DNA of 50,671 bases from Chloroflexota bacterium (GTDB lineage: Bacteria; Chloroflexota; Limnocylindria; P2-11E). The DNA lies in assembly GCA_005883625.1 (NCBI GenBank), contig VBDU01000057.1, positions 1 to 50,671 on the forward strand, in the 5' to 3' direction. The translations under genes were made by a program, and so were the position numbers. Positions 46,448 to 50,671 of the stretch are shown one piece after another (positions within the stretch are counted from its first letter, which is position 1; the number at the start of each line of letters is the position of its first letter). The notes beneath the pieces were generated by a model that was not told the DNA's origin, ran no database searches, and worked only from the letters and a program-made list of their open reading frames with translations.

Positions 46448-46627
46448 CTAGGACGCGGAGGTCGACTCGTCCAGCGAGCTTTCCTGCTCGCTCCGCCGCA
46501 GCTCCAGCTCCCACGCGAAGACCGACGCGGCGACGGCGAGGATCCCCATGACGGTGAGCGCGCCGATGATCGCGAGGAGCGCCTCGATCACGCCGAAGAG
46601 GCCTGGGCCCGAGTCGCGGTCGCTCAT
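46448..46627 (-). CDS. 59-residue single-pass membrane protein
   Basis: ATG 46627 follows AAGGGGAG and overlaps the DUF1232 stop (ATGA). The product has a short polar start MSDRDSGPG, one long helix (FGVIEALLAIIGALTVMGIL) and a charged tail rich in Glu/Ser. No known family. It ends 18 bp before rplI. The overlap and ribosome site support it as real. Confidence 0.65.
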   Translation of the reverse strand: MSDRDSGPGLFGVIEALLAIIGALTVMGILAVAASVFAWELELRRSEQESSLDESTSAS

Positions 46628-47058
46628 GCGCTCCCCTTTCCGCGGTCACGCGGGACGATGCGTTCCAGAGTAGCGCGAAGGTCCGCGAACCGATCGCCGA
46701 GGATCCGCTCCGCCCGCACGATGTCGCGTCGGAGCTCGTCCTGATCCTGGGCGATCTTCGCGAGGTGCTCGTCGACGATGTCCGGCGGTGCGCTCCGGAT
46801 GAAGAAGTCGAGCCCGAGCAGCACGACGGCGAGATCGTCGAGCTGGCCGAGGACCGGGATGAAGTCCGGGATGAGGTCGATGGGGAACACGAGGTACCCG
46901 GCGACGGCGACGAGGATGAGCTTCTGCTGGAGGGGTACGCGCCGGTCGCGCAGCAGCGCCCACACGAGCCGCGCGTAGGTGGGCGCGCGCCGCGCGAGCG
47001 CGAGCGCCTCGCCGAGGTCCTTCGGTGCGCGGATGCGGTCAGCCACCGTGTACCTCAC
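46624..47058 (-). CDS. DUF1232 (YkvA-like) membrane protein
   Basis: 144 residues from GTG 47058 (GTG 47046 also possible). The DUF1232 signature YLVFPIDLIPDFIPVLGQLDDLAV lies at about 55-78, between a helix with RRVPLQQKLILVAVAG and a helical tail. The function is unknown. It overlaps the end of the mscS-like gene. Confidence 0.88.
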   Translation of the reverse strand: MRYTVADRIRAPKDLGEALALARRAPTYARLVWALLRDRRVPLQQKLILVAVAGYLVFPIDLIPDFIPVLGQLDDLAVVLLGLDFFIRSAPPDIVDEHLAKIAQDQDELRRDIVRAERILGDRFADLRATLERIVPRDRGKGSA

Positions 47059-47803
47059 TCTGCGGGAAACGTGCCCGGAGTGCCGCGAGCGTCTGCGCGA
47101 GAGCGGCGTCGCGGTCCGACGCCCAGAAGGTGACGAGGTAGCGCGCCTTCGCGTCGGCCACGCCGCGAAGCTCGACCGTCGGCGGGGGCTCCATCGAGAC
47201 GCCCTCGGCCCCGGCGAGGGCTCCGCGGACGTCGTCGACGCTCAAGGAGACCTCCGCCGGGACGACGAGCCACGCTGCCGCGCGCCTCGTCGGGAAACGC
47301 GTGAGGTTTACGACGGACTCGGTCATGAAGCTGCCGTTCGGGACGATGACCTCGCGGCCGTCCATCGTCCGGAGCTGCGTGGTCCGGAAGGCGATCTCTT
47401 CGACGACGCCGGTGTGGCCCGAGACCTCGATCGTGTCGCCGATGCGGAACGGCCGCTCGACGAGCACCCAGATGCCGGCGAAAAAGTTCTTGAGGATGTC
47501 CTGGAGCGAGAGGCCGATGACGATCCCCACCACGCTGAACGAGGTGAGGATCCAGCCGAACGCGCCCTGCGTGTAGATCGCCAGGATGACGAGGACGCCG
47601 ATCGTGAAGACCAGCAGCTGGGCGATGTTCCCGAGCAGGATCGTGACGTTCGCCTGGGCCCGATTGCGGGCGAGCGCGCGCATCGTCGTGCCCCGTACTC
47701 CTCGGGCGATGAGCAGCGCGACCGCGCTGACGAGCAGCGCCCACACCGTGCGGACCGTGTAGTCCAGGACCGTCTCCCGGACGAGGCCCGGATCCACTGG
47801 CAC
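47039..47803 (-). CDS. MscS-family mechanosensitive channel
   Basis: 254 residues. About three membrane helices; the pore-lining helix and beta domain show SVVGIVIGLSLQDILKNFFAGIWVLVERPFRIGD and the VPNGSFM loop. The family opens under membrane tension to release solutes. The start is 63 bp from lexA, in the divergent direction, so the SOS box may affect both. Confidence 0.9.
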   Translation of the reverse strand: MPVDPGLVRETVLDYTVRTVWALLVSAVALLIARGVRGTTMRALARNRAQANVTILLGNIAQLLVFTIGVLVILAIYTQGAFGWILTSFSVVGIVIGLSLQDILKNFFAGIWVLVERPFRIGDTIEVSGHTGVVEEIAFRTTQLRTMDGREVIVPNGSFMTESVVNLTRFPTRRAAAWLVVPAEVSLSVDDVRGALAGAEGVSMEPPPTVELRGVADAKARYLVTFWASDRDAALAQTLAALRARFPQSEVHGG

Positions 47804-47825
47804 GGGCCCGGACTATGGGGCCCGC

Positions 47826-47855
47826 TTGACAATTGAACATCCGTTCGGTTAGCCT
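47826..47855 (+). promoter_or_regulatory. lexA promoter with LexA box
   Basis: A TTGACA -35-like hexamer (47826-47831) and a weak TAGCCT -10-like element (47850-47855) are spaced by 18 bp. GAACATCCGTTC (47835-47846) is a perfect GAAC-N4-GTTC LexA box inside the spacer. Binding there would block RNA polymerase, the usual autorepression. lexA starts 11 bp after the -10-like element. Confidence 0.8.
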
Positions 47856-47866
47856 TTCGGGGCAGC

Positions 47867-48475
47867 GTGACCAAACAGGACCAGCACCGGGCGGAGCGCA
47901 TCCTCGCCTACATCCGCGAGACGATCGCCGAGCGGGGCTACCCGCCGAGCGTTCGCGAGATCGCGGAGGCGGTCGGGCTCGCTTCGACGTCCGCCGTCCA
48001 CCACCACCTCACCAAGCTCGAGAAGGAAGGGCGTCTCCAGAAGGAGGCGACCCGGTCCCGCGCGCTCACCCTCCCCGGCCAGTTCGGCGGTCGCGTCGTC
48101 CACGCCCCGGTGATCGGCGAGATCGCCGCGGGGCAGCCGATCCACGCGTACGAGGACCGCTCCGAGAGCCTCGCGCTGCCGAGCGACCTGGCGGCGCGCG
48201 GCCGCGAGACGTACGTCCTCCGCGTGCGCGGGAAGTCGATGATCGACGATCACATCGACGACGGCGACTACGTGGTCGTCCAGGAGCAGAACACCGCGCG
48301 CGACGGGGACATCGTCGTGGCCCTTCTCGAGGACAACGCCGCCACGCTGAAGCGCTTCTACAAGGAAAAGGACCGCGTCCGACTGCAGCCGGCGAACGGA
48401 CAGATGGCCCCGATCTACGCGCGCGACGTCCAGATCCAGGGAAAGGTGATCGGCGTGATCCGCCGGCTCGCCTAA
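47867..48475 (+). CDS. lexA: SOS repressor LexA
   Basis: 202 residues from GTG 47867. The N-terminal winged helix (YPPSVREIAEAVGLASTSAVHHH) and the C-terminal S24 self-cleavage domain are complete: Ala-Gly-like cleavage region at IGEIAAGQ, serine in RGKSMIDDHI, lysine in NAATLKRFYKE. RecA-stimulated self-cleavage releases the SOS genes. Its own promoter carries the box described at 47835. Confidence 0.96.
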   Translation: MTKQDQHRAERILAYIRETIAERGYPPSVREIAEAVGLASTSAVHHHLTKLEKEGRLQKEATRSRALTLPGQFGGRVVHAPVIGEIAAGQPIHAYEDRSESLALPSDLAARGRETYVLRVRGKSMIDDHIDDGDYVVVQEQNTARDGDIVVALLEDNAATLKRFYKEKDRVRLQPANGQMAPIYARDVQIQGKVIGVIRRLA

Positions 48476-48511
48476 CAGCAGACGCGTCGGCGCGCGCCAT
48501 AGGCTTCGACG

Positions 48512-49630
48512 ATGCCCGCGCGCGCTCCCGTACTCACCCTTCGCGAGCTCAACCGCGCGCTCCTCGCGCGGCAGATGCTCCTGCGACGCGAGAAGGTCGG
48601 TGTGGTCGAGGCGATCGAGCGGCTCGGCGGGCTCCAGGCGCAGTGGGCGCCGTCGCCGTACGTCGCGCTCTGGTCGCGGCTGGCAACCTTCGACCGCGAT
48701 CGGCTCACCAGGCCGATCGACCGCGGCGCTGTCGTGAAGGCGACGCTCATGCGCGCGACGCTCCATCTCGTCTCGGCGCGCGAGTACCCGGCCTACGCGC
48801 TCGCGACGAGCGAGGGACGCTTCGGGGCGTGGCGCCCGCCCGGCGGCCCCGCGCTCGCTGACCTGCGCACGCTGCACGCACGCGTGCTGCGCTTCGCCGG
48901 CAAGACGCCGCGTACGCGCGACGAGATCCGCGAGCACATCGCCGGGCACCTGCCTGCCGCCGCCGCGAAGGACGAGCGGCTCCAGAGCTGGTTCCTCTTC
49001 GCGGCCGTCGCGACGAGCGGCCTCGTCTGGGACGCGGCCGGCGCCCATTTCGAGCACCGGCAGCGCGCGCGGCACGTCGCGCCGGCGGCGAAGCTGCGAC
49101 GCGCGCCACCGGCTGACCGCGCCTACGAGCTCGTCGTGCGCCGCCATCTCGGCGCATTCGGTCCGGCCACGGTCGCCGACATCGCCACGTGGAGCAGCGT
49201 CCGCGTCCCGAACGTCCGCGCCGCTCTGGCGCGCATCAGGGGCCTTCGCCGCTTCACGGACGAGGCCGGACGCGAACTCTACGACCTCGCGCGCGCGCCG
49301 CGGCCAAGGGCCGACACTCCCGCGCCGGTGCGGTACCTCGCGCGATTCGACGCGGCGATCCTCGGCCACGTCTCGTCCGAGCGGACCCGCATCCTGCCCC
49401 AGCAGTTCCGCAAGCAGGTGATCTTCTCCGCCGAGGTGTGGCAGACCTACCTCGTGGACGGAATGGTCGCCGGCCGATGGACCATCGCGGTGGGACCGAG
49501 GCAGGCGATCGTGGAGCTCAAGCCGTTCACACGCGTGTCGCGCGCGGACCGGTCCGCGCTCGTCGATGAGGGTGAGCGTCTCGTCCGCTTCTACGCGCCC
49601 GATGCGCGGACGCACGGCGTGCGCGCATGA
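48512..49630 (+). CDS. HTH_42 winged-helix protein (AlkZ/YcaQ-like), first copy
   Basis: 372 residues. Family features: LTLRELNRALLARQ at the start, RLGGLQAQWAPSPYVALWSR, RATLHLVSAREYPAY, and YLARFDAAILGH. Members such as Streptomyces AlkZ and E. coli YcaQ are DNA glycosylases that unhook crosslinks; the QxQ motif (QAQ near residue 47) matches the AlkZ type. It begins 36 bp after lexA on the same strand and overlaps the next gene by ATGA. The DNA-repair role is inferred from family and context. Confidence 0.8.
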   Translation: MPARAPVLTLRELNRALLARQMLLRREKVGVVEAIERLGGLQAQWAPSPYVALWSRLATFDRDRLTRPIDRGAVVKATLMRATLHLVSAREYPAYALATSEGRFGAWRPPGGPALADLRTLHARVLRFAGKTPRTRDEIREHIAGHLPAAAAKDERLQSWFLFAAVATSGLVWDAAGAHFEHRQRARHVAPAAKLRRAPPADRAYELVVRRHLGAFGPATVADIATWSSVRVPNVRAALARIRGLRRFTDEAGRELYDLARAPRPRADTPAPVRYLARFDAAILGHVSSERTRILPQQFRKQVIFSAEVWQTYLVDGMVAGRWTIAVGPRQAIVELKPFTRVSRADRSALVDEGERLVRFYAPDARTHGVRA

Positions 49631-50671
49631 CGAGGGACGGCGGCCTGCCGGTCCTCACGCTTCGCCGGCTGAATCGCGCGACCCTCGCGCGCCAGCTGCT
49701 GCTGCGGCGCGCCAGGCTCGACGTCGTCGACGCGATCGAGCGAGTCGCCGCGCTCCAGGCGCAATGGGCGCCCTCGCCATATGTCGCGCTCTGGTCGCGC
49801 CTCGCCGGATTCACGCGCGAGCGGCTCTGGTCGGCGATCGAGCGCCATACGGTGATCCGCGCGCGGCTCATGCGCGGGACGCTGCATCTGGTGAGCGCGC
49901 GCGACTTCTACGCGTTCGCGGTCGCCACGCAGGACACGCAGCGTGCCGCGTGGAATCGGATCCAGATCGCCCGCGGCGTGGAGTCGGAGCGGGTCGCCAC
50001 GCTCGCGGCCGCGTTCGCTCGCACGCCGCGGCCGAAAAAGGACGTCATCGCTCATCTGCGCGAGAACCTCGGCGATGTCTTCAACGAGCGCTTCAACTGG
50101 CTCCTCTGGCGGTACGTGAGCGCGCACGCCGACCTCGTGTCGGCACCGCCAGGCGGGCACTGGGGGTACGGCGGCACCGACGCGCCGTACGTCGCGGCGC
50201 GTCACTGGATCGGCTCCGGACGCCGTCCGGCCGAGGACGCCGCGGTCGAGCGTCTCATCCGCCGGTGCCTCGGCGCCTTCGGCCCGGCGACGCTTGCGGA
50301 CATCTGCAAGTTCACCGGGCAGGTGCCCGCGCGAATCCGACCGGTCCTGGACCGGCTCGCCCCGGATCTGCGGCGTTTCGCCGACGAGCAGGGCCGCGCG
50401 CTGTTCGATCTCCCCCGGGCGCCGCGCCCCAAGGCCGAGGTGCACGTGCCGGTGCGCTTCCTGCCGCGATACGACGAGGTGCTCATCGCGTATCAGCACC
50501 GCGATCGCGTGATCGCGCCACGTCACCGGCCGGCGATCTACGCGAAGAACGGGATCATCGAAGCGACGCTCCTGGTCGACGGCTTCGTCACGGGGACCTG
50601 GGACCTCGCTGCTTCCCGAGAGCAGGCGCTCCTGCGGATCCGTCCGTTCGAAAAGCTCGCCCCGCCGGACC
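49627..50671 (+). CDS. HTH_42 winged-helix protein (AlkZ/YcaQ-like), second copy, cut by right edge
   Basis: 348 residues visible from ATG 49627. LTLRRLNRATLARQ, ALQAQWAPSPYVALWSR, RGTLHLVSARDFYAF and FLPRYDEVLIAYQHRD show it is a paralogue of the preceding gene; the QAQ motif is kept. It is near complete, missing perhaps the last 20-40 residues. Tandem duplication next to lexA suggests a crosslink-repair cassette. Confidence 0.82.
   Translation, partial: MTRDGGLPVLTLRRLNRATLARQLLLRRARLDVVDAIERVAALQAQWAPSPYVALWSRLAGFTRERLWSAIERHTVIRARLMRGTLHLVSARDFYAFAVATQDTQRAAWNRIQIARGVESERVATLAAAFARTPRPKKDVIAHLRENLGDVFNERFNWLLWRYVSAHADLVSAPPGGHWGYGGTDAPYVAARHWIGSGRRPAEDAAVERLIRRCLGAFGPATLADICKFTGQVPARIRPVLDRLAPDLRRFADEQGRALFDLPRAPRPKAEVHVPVRFLPRYDEVLIAYQHRDRVIAPRHRPAIYAKNGIIEATLLVDGFVTGTWDLAASREQALLRIRPFEKLAPPD

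Overview
The window is GC-rich, densely coded bacterial chromosome: about 50 genes, with many stop/start overlaps of 1-8 nt. Gene content (SpoIID-type and PGRP-type wall enzymes, MreBC, an ArsA ATPase with an HSP20-like tail, a choice-of-anchor-P protein, GAAC-N4-GTTC LexA boxes, and secreted repeats typified by YHW...WDG) fits a GC-rich monoderm-type lineage. Chloroflexota (Limnocylindria-like) is my best guess. That assignment is inference, since no rRNA or tRNA lies in the window. Two conserved genes carry out-of-frame internal gaps, which is also compatible with a metagenome-assembled sequence.

Layout. 1-9.3 kb (minus strand): three large secreted proteins, a PGRP amidase (cut by the left edge), a SpoIID-like protein and a subtilase. 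All three carry the same Ig-like repeat. A VapBC module (AbrB-type antitoxin plus PIN toxin) sits between the amidase and spoIID, next to a 75-bp relic of the spoIID 3' end. 9.4-15.0 kb (minus): mreC, mreB, a NlpC/P60 hydrolase, radC, a zinc-ribbon membrane protein and a GDP-mannose dehydratase-like enzyme. 15.1-20.3 kb: mixed small operons, including a broken arsA, a HIT protein, a choice-of-anchor-P secreted protein and a divergent LuxR-type regulator.

20.3-39.7 kb (minus): a purine super-operon. Reading downstream: purA, two small membrane proteins, guaB (lacking CBS domains), tldD, tldE, guaA, purD, purE, purB (broken), purC, vapB, vapC, purS, purQ, an MNT-HepT fusion, purL, purF, purM, purN. 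From guaB to purN almost every junction overlaps or is separated by 1-2 nt; the exception is a 40-bp gap before vapB that holds a palindrome. Two toxin-antitoxin-type elements are therefore embedded in the de novo purine pathway. The fusion keeps its nucleotidyltransferase residues but has lost the HEPN RNase motif. purH and purK are not in the window.

39.7-50.7 kb: a DUF218 protein and a sugar epimerase (minus), then two tandem dnaB paralogues and a permease (plus) behind a perfect LexA-type box and a cluster of DnaA-box-like repeats. Next come a VOC protein, an rplI/small protein/DUF1232/mscS operon (minus), and lexA with its own matching box. Last are two tandem HTH_42 (AlkZ-like) genes, the second cut by the right edge.

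Most interesting: toxin-antitoxin-type genes wired into the purine operon; a tandem dnaB pair that appears SOS-controlled; a shared repeat module on three wall-acting secreted proteins; and two independent gaps of roughly 100 bp (purB, arsA) that need read-level checking.
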